A DNA stretch of 64,000 nucleotides from Limnanthes douglasii subsp. nivea (taxonomy: Eukaryota > Streptophyta > Magnoliopsida > Brassicales > Limnanthaceae): contig JAUPFV010000001.1 of NCBI GenBank assembly GCA_036936605.1, positions 166,990,643-167,054,642 of the forward strand. Reading direction: 5' to 3'. A program made the translations under genes and the position numbers. Below are positions 33,938-45,925 of this stretch, piece after piece. Numbering within the stretch: the first letter of the stretch is position 1; every line of letters begins with the position of its first letter. The notes beneath the pieces were generated by a model. That model searched no databases. It was given only the letters and a program-made list of their open reading frames with translations, and was not told where the DNA came from.

Positions 33938-35280
33938 TAATCTAATTTTTTTTTATTTTGCCTTTATCATTCTGTTTTATATAGTTTTAAACTTTATTAT
34001 TGTTTGGTTTTGATTTATTACTCTATTGGTTTTATTAATAAATATATATCTACATTTCTACCTATCTTATTAACTTAGATTGTTTAGCAATAATTATATT
34101 GCTAAATTTAGCTAATATCAACGTTGTAAATTGATTATGTCAATTTTATCGACATGACTAATAATATTAACATTTCAAAGAGTATATAGCCACAAAATCT
34201 TTACAACTGTTTTTTTTTGTTATGCGAAAATATCATTTGTGTCCGTGAATTTTGGAGTAGATGCAAATAAAGATTGGTAAAATATTATGCTATATTGTTT
34301 GTAACAAAAACGTTTGGGTTAAACGTGGTACAACAATTCAATTTATTTTATTTTAAAAAGAAAAAAAATATCATAAATGAGGCAATTTTGGTTGAATATG
34401 ATTGTCGCATGGAATCGTATCAGTCATCATAGGACGCTTATCTAAATAGGAAATTTCAAAATTAACTCATCATTAAAAACATAAAACAATTGAATTTCTT
34501 GAGCTTATACACATCATTCTCCAATTAATTCGGTAATGCATTAATGAGATTTGATATTTTTTTAAAAACTGAAACACTGACAATTGACAGATATAGTAGA
34601 TTTTGAATATATCTCATATTGGCAAAGAACAAAAATCAAATGTAGAAAAAAATTATATTAAAAGAAAAATCACATTTTTCAAAATACTGTTACATACATA
34701 ATCGTCCTAATATATATATATATATATGAATAACGAAAAAAAAAATTATACAAAAACCCAGCTTTAATTCTTCTAGAATGTTAATTGATAGAACAAGCTC
34801 AAATATCACGTATTGCATAATCATAAGCTCCAAATAATAAAAACATAAGATATGATCTAATTCGGCAGGCAAACATAGAAATAGGACAACTTGATATAGA
34901 TAATCATAACAATTTATCCAAACTTAAAGACTAAACAAAGAAAATAAAAACCAAACAAACCACTCATTCTGAAAGAGTGAGACGGTCAAATTGAAAAAGA
35001 AAATCAATTCCATTAAATAAAATATTTATTAAATTTGTTATATACAAACATATTCTTGTAGTGATCCTAAATAATTTGTTATATACAAATAGTAGAGTAA
35101 GAGGTTAAACGCTTATAAATAACAAAAAAAACTGAGTTAAATAGTATAGTTGAGTATATATTTGTCATCATGTCATGTGTATGAGTCATATGTATAAAGG
35201 TGTTTATTTATCACTTTCCTTTACTAACATGTAAGCAACAAAAGTTGTATAACATTCAAACAAGAAATCAGAATCTATAG
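33938..35280. other. AT-rich intergenic stretch, no gene recognised
   Basis: Short AT runs (for example 34709-34727) and frequent stops in all frames. No domain or repeat family was recognised. Confidence 0.5.
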
Positions 35281-35289
35281 ATAAGGGTG

Positions 35290-35453
35290 TCAAACGGATA
35301 TTTCGGATACAGATCTGTCTATATCCAAATCTGAATCAAAAATCTAAAATTATTATCCAAATCCGAATTCTTTCAAAAATAATATTTAAATCAATATCCG
35401 ACGTATATTATTCGGATCCGGATAATATCCGAATCCAAATATCTGAATTTTCA
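35290..35453. repeat. Degenerate ATCCGAAT-type repeat
   Basis: The short words ATCCGAAT, ATCCAAATC, CGGATA and their complements recur at irregular spacing over about 160 bp, including GGATCCGGATAATATCC. It is non-coding. Confidence 0.6.
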
Positions 35454-35489
35454 TTAAATTTTGTAGTTAATTGATCTTTTGGTTTAGTT

Positions 35490-35835
35490 ACTTTTATAGG
35501 CACTTTAATAGAAATTCATATTCCCATTTTAGATGTGGGATAAGACTAAGAAAAATATACCTATTTTGAAAAGCCACAATGTCTTTTATAGAAAATTTAG
35601 TAGCAATTGTTTTCCACATTTTAAATGTAGGATAACAGTCATAAGACTAAAAAAGTATACTTGTTAAGAAAAGCCATCATATGTTGTATAAACAGCTTGG
35701 TAGCAACTCTTTTTCCAACTTTAAATATGGGATAAGATACATTTTTAAAGAAGCAATCATCCATATTTATAGCCAACTTTGTTAGTAATTTGTTTCGCTC
35801 TTTACAATATGGAATAGCTAAAAACATGCTTAAAT
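35490..35835. repeat. Imperfect tandem repeats of about 92-100 bp
   Basis: The landmark ATGTGGGA/ATGTAGGA/ATATGGGA/ATATGGAA occurs at 35533, 35625, 35725 and 35817. Each is preceded by a TTTATAG...GTAGCAA...TTTTCCA segment and followed by TAA and AAAAGCCA(C/T)CAT. Three to four diverged copies of one unit are visible. Confidence 0.65.
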
Positions 35836-36439
35836 ATAAAAGATTATATATAATATTTTAATTTTATAATATAATTTGATTATATATTAATATTTTAATT
35901 TTATAATATAATTTGATAGTTTGATTATATATTAATATTTTAAAACCAAAATATGCAAGAGCATTAATAAATATAATATTAATATTTCACTTATTTATAT
36001 TATGTCATATAATTTTAAAAACAAGCTAGTTATTCAAGTGAAAATAAATTAATTTAGCTAAAGGAATGGAGGAAACATTTTTGTTCGTGCTACTGTGATA
36101 AGAGCGTCACCTTATATAATTTAAGATTATGAGATTCTATTTACACCTGTTTTATTTCTAATTTTATGATTTTGAAACTAGAATCTTATGTCACTTTGTA
36201 TCCAAAAATAAAATTTAACTATAAATATTTATATTACCATATGTATAAAAAAAATACCATTTGAGTATGATTGGTTAGTTTTAGGGTAAAAGTTTAATGG
36301 TTTTGGTGGTTGACGATTAAAAAACATAGTTTTTATATTTTTTAGTACAACATATTGGTAGGAAGGTTTCAAATTGGGAACCGACTAATTGGTATGTTAT
36401 TTTTAACATCAATATTTTGGAATTTTTTATATATCCGTT

Positions 36440-39400
36440 GGAAGTAGGGTTGATTTTATTCTTCGTCTTTCAGTTTTAAGTATAGTTTACGATTCGCGTA
36501 GCAGTTACTTATATTTTTTTGATAATTGACCCGTGATTTATATTTATAATGATTCATTTTAATATTTTATTTGTGGTTAATGATTCATGAATTCTATTTT
36601 AGCCATGAATCACGATTCATAATTTTTATTTTTATTGTAGTTCGTGATTCAAACTTTACATTAATAGGATCAATATGATCATCCGTGATTGTTAGTCTTG
36701 TTGATGATTATAAGCTGTTTTCATTGCGGTAAGTATAGCAAAACTTTATTTTCAATTTAGAAATATTTTCACTTATAAAGGAGATGCATGACAAAAAAAG
36801 ACCATCATATTGAAACAATTAAAAACAGATGTTCTATTGTCTTTTAAACGTTATACATACTTTTACTAAAATCGAAGAAGGAAACAATTCTATTAGCAAG
36901 GATTTGGGCTTCCTAGTTGAAATCATAAATACATCTGATAAGGAAGAATAAGCTTTCAAATGGGTTTCCAAATTTTTACAACTTAAAACCAAAGATGTAA
37001 AGACTATATTCGGGTTAAAGTATGGTAATGAAGAAGTGCTCTTAAATGCTCAAATAATGTTACACTTAAGATATCATAAGTTAGTATAATTAAAATTAAA
37101 CAATAACATTTCTCTGTCACAAAAAAAGATAACCAAGAAAATAACAACAACCACAAACAAAAATTGAATATGAGTTCACATTTTATATTTAGAAAGATTC
37201 ACATTCGTTATATATAGTACACAGTTCACATTTGGGGGTGCATCTTTCTTCGCGGTTTACATCTGTATTCTCGACTTCGTTCACTTTTTATAATTGTGAT
37301 TTATTCTTTACGTAGTTTTTCTATTTAACAATGGAACTGATGATTCGGTTCATTTTGTTGTGTCTTAGAATGAAATAACAAAAGAAATTAAAAAATAAGG
37401 AGGGGAATGAGCAAAAAATATGGGAGTACTCCTTCTATTGATAACTTGTTTAACATTATTTGGTTCAACGTCTGGTCATATCTTTGGTGTGACATGATTA
37501 CCTACATAAAAAAATATAAATCAACGAATACAATTGGGCAAAAAAAATAACGGAAAACTAATGCATTTAATACACAATAATCAACTACTACAATTATATT
37601 ATGTTTTCTTGTATTATTGGTTAGTATATCAATAAAGTTTTATTAAATAGGATAATATTCGTATACATACATGATATTATATATATATATATGTATAATT
37701 ATTCCATGTGAAACAGACAACACTTGGGGAAAGATCCGTACATAAATCCTTGATCCCAAGATGTCTAAAACTGATGAGTATGAAAACCAAAAGAGAAACT
37801 TGTTTGACATAGGTACTTGAAAAAAATCAAAGATAATCAGATATTTACTTGGAACTTTACATTTGGGGTGTTAGTTCTAATTCATGATACGCGTCTAATA
37901 AGAATTTGTGACTCACATTAGTAAGCTTGTACATTTTTATTTGGAATCATTTGCGATTCACGTTTATTAAGAGTTCGTGATTCATGATTTATATTTTTCA
38001 TATTTTAAATTTCAATCATTTACGATTTGCATCTATTAAGCATCATGATTCATGTTTAGTAAGCGTTCACATTTTCATTTTTAATCGTTTGTAACTTGTG
38101 ACTAATAAGCTTAAGTATATAAGATAAATACCCAACCACAGTCTCGTGGTCGCTTTGGATGAGGGATTGTCTCAGGTGGAGACAAAGAACAACAAGAGGT
38201 AGAAGAATAAAATAATTCCATTGGTGGAGGTAATGTAGTTAATTTAAACAAAGATGAAGATGATCCAACATATAATATACAAGTAGATGCTACTTCAGAT
38301 GAAGATGATATGAAAAATGAATTTAGATTTAAGCCAATGTGAAAACAAAAATATATTTCACCTTCAATGAAGGTTACTACAAAACAAAGAAGTCATGTTG
38401 TACATCTTGCACATCAAAAACAGTTTGCACTTCCTCACACGAAACTAGTAAGAAAATAGCTGCTGAGATTCTATCAGATAAAGTTTCTGTTTACATCAAA
38501 TATATGGTGTTGCAAGGCAAGTACTTCTCCATAGATACCAAAGTTTCTTGAGACACCAGTAACTGGGTCAATACATAATGTGAAGCTTGTGGATAAGTCT
38601 ACGATTAAATAGAATCAAATAGATGTATGAAGGTATCACTCAAGAGAGTTATGGAAGGTCAATTTATATCATTTCACATTTATAAAATATGTTTATGTTC
38701 ATATTTAAAATTTTGATTCACGATTGTGTCATATCCTGGTCCGCGATTTGTGTCTGTAATATGAAAGTATTCACAATTCGAAAATTAAAAATAATTTGTT
38801 TGCGATCCGTGTTCTTGTTAGATCTTTTTCTACAATTCATGATTTGTGTCACTAGTTAGTTTACATTCTCGTTTCGTGATCTTCATATACCTATATGCAA
38901 TTCGCTAATCTAATATGCCATTTTTTTGAAATATTTTTAGATGAAAAGTGAGGAGTTTAAAACACATGAGGCATAGAGAAAATATCTAAAGGGGGAGATG
39001 AATCATCTTGCAACGTCAAATGATGAGTTGCAACAGTTAATTCTAGAGAATGATTTACTCATTATAATAGTGAAAGAAACGTTTTTCCTTCAATATATTC
39101 TAAACTAAAACGCTTATGTTGCCAATAATTATGCATCAATCACATTCTAAAAATTAAAATGTGTTGATAATACATCGCGCTAACTATGGATCAATCACCT
39201 TGCAAAAAAACACATATTGAAGAAGATGCACGAATGCTGGTTAAGGATGAACCAATCATGGATGATCCACCAATACAGGTTGAGGAAGAATAAATACAAA
39301 AACAGGATGCACAAATTCAGATAAAAAAATCTAAGGTTGAAGTAATTTACATATGTTTTAGCTTTATGATTATATATTGACTTTGTTCGTGGTTCACGTT

Positions 39401-40060
39401 TGTAGATTGCCTAAAGGTTTATTTATTATTCAATTTATTTTACTTTGCATATTCAAAATGAACATAAAAATGTTTAGATTTAAAATAATGATAAATTACT
39501 TGATCAAGAAGATGGGATCTATGTAAAGTTGGGCGTCGATGTTATTGAACATGATGCACAACAAAAGAGGATATAGTCAAGGACAAGATTTAGGTTCAAA
39601 ACCATGAGAAAAAGAAGGAATTGTATAATGCAATATATGTTGTAAACCATGAGGTGCTATATTATGCATATCAAGATAAGCTGTATGTAAAAAGAGATTT
39701 GGTTTTTGTAAAAACGTTAAATGTGTACTCATGAGATGTTGTAAAAACCTTCTATTTATTTTCTATCGTCTTCGTTTACAATTCATTTTCTTCTTCATTC
39801 ACACTACTACTTCTTTATTTTGTTCTATAAACCTTTACGATTAAGACTTCATTCTCTTTTTCATTAAACTCTCTCCATTCACGATTTGTAACTCCTAATT
39901 TTCTCCATTTATGGTTCACATTTCCTTATATTCTTTATTCAGAATTCATACTTCATTATCGTATTCATTCACAATTCCCACTTCTATTAACTTTTTTATA
40001 TCATGTTTTTTTACAGAAGTTGACATAAGATATACATAGTGAAACTTTTAACGATAGCAT
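36440..40060 (+). pseudogene. Degenerate multi-piece gene relic interleaved with ATTCGTGATTCAC-type repeats
   Basis: Five plus-strand pieces show protein-like composition broken by stops: about 36810-37090 (SISKDLGFLVEIINTSDKEE), 38150-38580 (DEDDPTYNIQVDATSDEDD and later KFLETPVTGSIHNVKLVDK), 38941-39110, 39190-39345 (MLVKDEPIMDDPPIQVEEE) and 39480-39740 (IYVVNHEVLYYAYQDKLYVK). The gaps between them are filled with short words such as TTCGTGATTCA, CACGATTCA and GCGATTCACG. The arrangement looks like exons with repeat-filled introns. No protein family was recognised. A plant transposon-borne gene is one possibility but is not shown. Confidence 0.35.
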
Positions 40061-40545
40061 ATTTGGGGGTAGTTCGTGAGCGTGAGAAAATAGATTGGGG
40101 CGTTAATAGCAAAAAAATGACAATTGACTTAAAATAAGATCACAAATTAGCCAAGATTTACAAGGGCACAAAATAGCTAAACTAATGGAATGACTAGTTC
40201 TTAATTCTATGATACAAACTTTTATGGGTGCTTTGATGGAGGTAGCCAATAAAAACCATCTTGACTATAAGGTAGAAAATCTTCATGTAACTACTTTTCT
40301 CTTTTACTTATCAAGTGGTATATTCTCTTTATTTATATTTGATTATTATAAATGTATTCTCATCTAATTTTATTGCGCATGTGGACAATCTTACCCATCC
40401 AACATCTCTTTTTCTAAACTGTTTTTATTTTTTGTTTAACTCTATGTATATCACACTCTTCTTTCTACATAAGAAATATATTAAACCACTAGTAATTATT
40501 TTTAAGGATCTACTTTACTAGTATGAACAAAATCTAGACACAATA

Positions 40546-40566
40546 TTGGTGTCATTTACGGGAACC
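40546..40566 (+). other. Primer-binding-site-like sequence of a decayed LTR element
   Basis: TTGGTGTCATTTACGGGAAC resembles the TTGGC(A/G)CCGT-TGTGGGAA(C/A) sites of Tat and Athila elements and follows a CA-ending segment. No LTR pair or gag could be identified around it, so this is tentative. Confidence 0.3.
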
Positions 40567-41344
40567 GTTATCGCCGCAAAAAACCATAATTTCGCCACCA
40601 TTGTATAAATTGCATTCCAACCGCCATAGATGTTCAAAATATTTCTGATAATCCACCGTGAAATATGACCTCCACTAGAACAAAATATTTTACCTTAATC
40701 AAACAGCAATTTAATAAAATACTTTAAAGAACGTGGGAGACTTTTCAGCCATCAAACAATTTATCACCATCGTAATAAAACCAGTACATGCATGATCCTT
40801 CGTGTGAGTTTATTAATAAGGATCACGATTAGAAATCAACTGTAATAAGAATAAGGATCATTTAGAGGAAGACAACGGTACTTCGTCTATTAGTATCATG
40901 CATCACCAACCAACGACCAATCGGTCTCTACACCATGATTGCTCGCCACGTCACAACAATAAATAACATTATCCGTCGAAGAAATATTTGTAAGATAAAT
41001 ACCCATGAGAAAAATATGAAGAAAGATCAATTGAATATCAAGAGTTTCATCATCTAACGTATTATCGGGCTCAATCATTGAGCCAATCTCCTATTCGTCA
41101 TCAATACAAATATTATTCGACGGATATTCAGCATAATACCAGAGTGATAAAGTCTTGATTTGATGATCTTGCAGTATAGACGAACCCTCCTATCTGTCAC
41201 GTATCACTTTCTATTGGCGAGATGTGGCTTGGCACAAATAAGCAACTCACGTAAGGAAAGCAAAATTAAAAATATTTTATGGCGACATCATTGTTTGCCC
41301 AAATATAGTAGAGGAACATTTCTCGTGAGGATTCGATCTATTTG

Positions 41345-41346
<2 letters not shown>

Positions 41347-41395
<49 letters not shown>
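41347..41395. repeat. (AT)n microsatellite
   Basis: 49 nt of near-perfect AT dinucleotide. Confidence 0.95.
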
Positions 41396-41397
<2 letters not shown>

Positions 41398-43152
41398 GGG
41401 CCATGAAATATTTGGAATCACATCATCACATCGAGCATTCTTTAACTTAATGTCAAAGATCGATAATAACTATTAGGTGGTTTTTGGAATATTTTCTGTG
41501 ACTTTTCGAGGTAATAATTTGATATATTTCATTATTGAACTAGCACAATTCACACTTTCGAAATACTCTAGGCTTCCTTCCGACTAATTTATTAGCAGTA
41601 AGACAATTCATAGAGATGAAAATTATAGCATCCATTGCAAGTAGGAGCCTAATGAAGGCCACATTATTAAACTCATAAGTTTATCAGTGTCATATATATA
41701 TATATGTATCCTTGAAAGCTTCCTTGATTCATGACATGTAATCTATTTAGTCAAGTAATTATACGGGGTTTCATGTCCGAGGATGTCATTAAATGCAAGG
41801 TTTTTACGTTTGGAGAGCTCTTAATGCAAGTAGAGTATCAAATAAAAATTGAATAGACAGTGCATGTAAGGATATTAAGAAGGTCAGATGCATATCCATC
41901 ATATCACCCAACCTACTTCCAATCCAAGAATTCCCTTGTGGCTGAATTCGAATTAGGTGCACTTGTCCATAACTTTTTTATCGATTATTTTCATTCTAGA
42001 ATATGAGTTTAGAACGAATAGTCGACGATGCGCTTTAGGTCAGGATTCTCACAATCGTAAGGGTTCGAATACGAAGTAGATATCACTGAGGATATAATCA
42101 TGATCTATGACCGAGACCCAGACTCCGTCTGATTTCAAAAAAATAAAAGAAGATACAGCGGCTCAAGAAGTCCAAAAATCAAACAAATTATGTAATATGA
42201 TAACGATAATTATACATGAGATAAAATAGCCTTGGAGTACTAGATTCAATATCTCATTGACGAGGTCAAACTTTAAGAATTAGTTAAATTTCAAGCCCTT
42301 AATTCCACTAAACGAACTTAGGTAAAAGCATTCGGGTCGAGCCATATATGACAAAAACAAAAGATGCAGCGTCCTAGACCGTATCAGATGTATATAACCT
42401 CTGTCACCATCATAGAGGGTCATCACAAGGTCATACAGAGTCGAGACTCTAGTGCTTCACAAGGTAGGGTCCCTACATGCTTTAACAGAGCCGAAACTCT
42501 AGCTCTTCATCAGCTAACACTTGAAGTTTCCCTCGAGTAGAGGAGATGTACAAAAACGAAATTTAAATCTTTTTATGATAGTAGACAAACCACCATTATA
42601 CAATCTTATCCTCGATCGACCTAGCTCTGTAAAATGTTTATTACCATATCAACTATGAACCTATTCATACATTATATATTCAATAGAAAATTAGCATGAT
42701 CAGCGATAATCCCAGAGAGTGTTGTGTCACCTCCCACCCTTCACAAAAACAGGAATTAACCGGAGTAACATCATCATAGACAATTATTCAAGGTCCGATA
42801 CTGCTAGAAAATATAGATTCCCCAAGAGAGTCCTCTCGAACTATCGAGCCTGGGAAGAAGTGGAAAATTCACAATTGTCTTCAGAGTCTGCATAGGTTAA
42901 GGCCTACAAGAGGCCATGCAATCTAAAATACTCATTCTTATTCGGCAATTTGAATATCGTTTCATGGTCTACGCAAGATTTCACAAGATTTATAACTTTA
43001 ATATTCTACCACACTCAAGAAAAGATTCATGTTATTTTATTATGATATAGTGAGCCAATCATCACCGGTAATTTTCAAGATTCACCAGCTATATACAAGT
43101 CGGCAAGGGAAAATCCCTTCGAAATAACAAGGCCATGAACGTCAACAAAACA

Positions 43153-43325
43153 TAAGATTTATTTGATCTGATCACTACACTTCACTAGACAACATTCTCT
43201 ACAACTAAGGTCTTTTATGGCCAATTCCGACGGACAAATCTGAAGCTAAGATTTATTTGATCTGATCACTACACTTCACTACACAACATTCTCTACAACC
43301 AAGGTCTTTTATGGCCAATTCCTTA
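43153..43325 (+). repeat. 94-bp tandem duplication
   Basis: TAAGATTTATTTGATCTGAT starts at 43153 and again at 43247. The units differ at only two or three positions (for example ACTAGACAAC and ACTACACAAC). Confidence 0.85.
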
Positions 43326-44929
43326 ATGTTTAGACTCAGATAAATCTCTTTGATACTCAAAAATATCCATAGAGGAGAGCGTTATAAGGTACAAAGGCTT
43401 GTCATAATATATGCCAAATATGTATAAGATACAATATTAAAAATAAAAGGCGAGAGATGTCTTTTGAGAAGAAGTAACAAAGATATTTTTTATTATCATA
43501 AATGAGATATTATATTTATTTCTAGAGTTTGATGATAGATCATTCTAGTTTAAGTTTCTTGACGACACCTATTTGTTTTCATTTTCATTGGACCCAGAAA
43601 GGAAGTTCCATCTTCAAATAATGGCAAGGTATAATATTTCTTAATGTTATTTTTGAAAAGTTATTGTAAAGAATATGTCTTATGATAAAATTCTATTACA
43701 GTCTCATGAAATTGCTACTCATTATTATTCCAATTTCTAATTTCATGTTAGATCTATATTATCCTAGATCAATGACTTTAAGTTATTTCTCCAAAATTTG
43801 ATCACCTCTCGTAATGCTTGATAATGTCATACTAGAAAATGTTTTGATGAACCAATTTTTTTATGTTCACGCGTACGTTTGAGAACTCCTTTAACAAATT
43901 GATACATGTACTACCAAATTTATCTCCCAAAATTTAGTAATAAAAAAAATAAATCAATTTTGACTCGTCAAAACATCTCATTCTCATGATGAAGTAGCAT
44001 CAAACAAAACAATTTATAAAATCAAAAATGGGAGAAGAGGTAAAATAAAATAAACTCTTTGATTTTATTTTTTAAAGTTTATCTTCTTCACCAAAGTCTA
44101 AAAACCTCGGCCTTTATTTCTGAAACAAAACTGACTAACCGTTGACCGTGCTATGAAACATCAAATTTATAAGTTAGACCTTGTATTTCAAGATTAACTT
44201 TCCATGTTGCTTCGTCTACTGTAATATTCGTTATTAAAATTGATTATTATCCCATATTCCATGTGTGCAGGACTCAATATATTTTAAAGACCATGTAAGA
44301 ATCACTTTGGAATAATATTTCAAAGCTAAGAAAATATTTACATTTCACAAATAATAGATTTGGATACTACATTCTATAAATATTATAAGAAGTGGGATAG
44401 TGTATTCATTGCAAAATAAAAATATATTCGAACAAATGAAGTGGGCCAATAAAAGGCATAAACAAGTACATGAGTTAAGCCTAGTTAAGGCATAGGTTTG
44501 TTAAAATGAAAATTTTGGCGTTATATTTTCAGAAAGCACAAGTCAAATTCTTCTTCTTTTATAAACACCAACGAAAGTGTTTTCCCTTTTTTTCTTAACA
44601 TGTGATTGCATATTTGAAGAACATAAACATCAAAGGTTGAAAAACTGGATTTGAAACTTTCCAAGAGGTAATTTCTTTTATTCTATCCTCTTGAGACTAG
44701 GTCAAAATATCTTGAAGCATAAAGATATTTGTATTGATGTAGATGTATGCTCTGAGTTGATTTAGGGAAACAAAAAATATTAGTTGTAAATTTTTTCGAT
44801 ATGACACAATTAATTAATCCACATTTATCCGACTGATCATAAGCTTCTAACCGCATGTGCGTATATAACCAATTTCAAAACTTTTCATAAATGTCATGGT
44901 AGATAAATGAGCATGAGAGGTATATTTGT

Positions 44930-45620
44930 TATAATCTAACTTATGTTTCTTTTAAAGAGCTTCTTTCGCTAGTCAATTTGCGATTTGATTATGTTCACAA
45001 AAAATATGTCTGATAGACATTCTTGGTTTAATCAGTTGCCTGAAATTATCTATAAGTAAAGACATGTACCAGAGAACTCCTCCTTTGGTATGGATTTCTA
45101 ATAGAACTTTTTAATCAATTTTTATATCCAAATTTGTGATATTTTTTGCATTTCATATAATCAATCCATCCATCAGTACTCTACATTCAGCTAGGATAGA
45201 TTTTTTCTTCCCATATATTTTCACAAGCTAAAATGATATCACCTTTGTATCCCTTAATATTTCTCCGCCACTCGCCTCTCCTGTGTTTGAGCTACAACCC
45301 TCTCAATTTAAATTTATTTTATCTAAGAGGATACCAATGTACATATGAACAATATTGAGTTATTCTTTATTTAAAATAACAACAAAGTGCATGAGAAAAT
45401 TTTAAACCATCATTCCAATATGAGTGATTGAAAATATTTGTGTTATCAAGCTTGTCTATCATGATGATTATTTAAAAGAAGTAAGTATACCATTATGTTT
45501 AGCATTGTTCCTTGATTTCTATATGGACCAACAAATGATGGTAGGTAGGATTGTTCAGATGTGCGTCATTTTTTTATATATTGTTCAACATCAATCCATT
45601 GTCCAAGACTATGAAGAAGT
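44930..45620 (-). pseudogene. LINE 3' end relic with RNase H domain
   Basis: Read on the minus strand, the sequence shows KSRNNAKHNG (the segment before RNase H in plant LINEs). It continues GEASGGEILRDTK, ILAECRVLMDGLI, TNLDIKID, and finally IRHIFCEHNQIAN followed by LAKEAL. These are the successive strands and catalytic positions of the RVT_3-type RNase H of plant non-LTR elements. Stops and frameshifts are spread throughout. The reverse transcriptase part was not found to the right. Confidence 0.65.
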
Positions 45621-45855
45621 GTGACACAAATTGAACACAAACTTCACTTCACCCACAAACAAATTCATGTATTGGATCCCACCGTATTTTTCCACGGTAT
45701 CATTAGAAACCAATTGTATGTGTAGTTAATTTTTATCCCATAAAATATCCACATTCTAAACTGCATAGTATGTATATAAATTGGTATGTGAAACCAAATC
45801 AACCATACTAATAATATTAAAGTTAAAGGTTAAACACGGTGCTATGATATCTTTA

Positions 45856-45856
<1 letters not shown>

Positions 45857-45924
<68 letters not shown>
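45857..45924. repeat. (TA)34 microsatellite
   Basis: 68 nt of uninterrupted TA dinucleotide. Confidence 0.97.

Positions 45925-45925
<1 letters not shown>

Larger units (their letters stand above)
40567..44920. other. Gene-poor stretch, probably decayed repeats
   Basis: No coding domain was recognised. It contains (TA)n at 41347-41395, a shorter AT run near 41690-41706 and a 94-bp tandem duplication at 43153. Parts (42000-43150) have a moderately balanced base composition, suggesting old transposon sequence. Confidence 0.4.

Noticed and set aside
33594..33942. TAATC after the C LTR as a target-site duplication
   Set aside because: The other end of element C is missing, so no matching copy can be shown.
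40896..41078. Minus-strand frame with a CIDD-like word just upstream, considered as RT
   Set aside because: No flanking RT motifs were found, so the four-residue match is probably chance.
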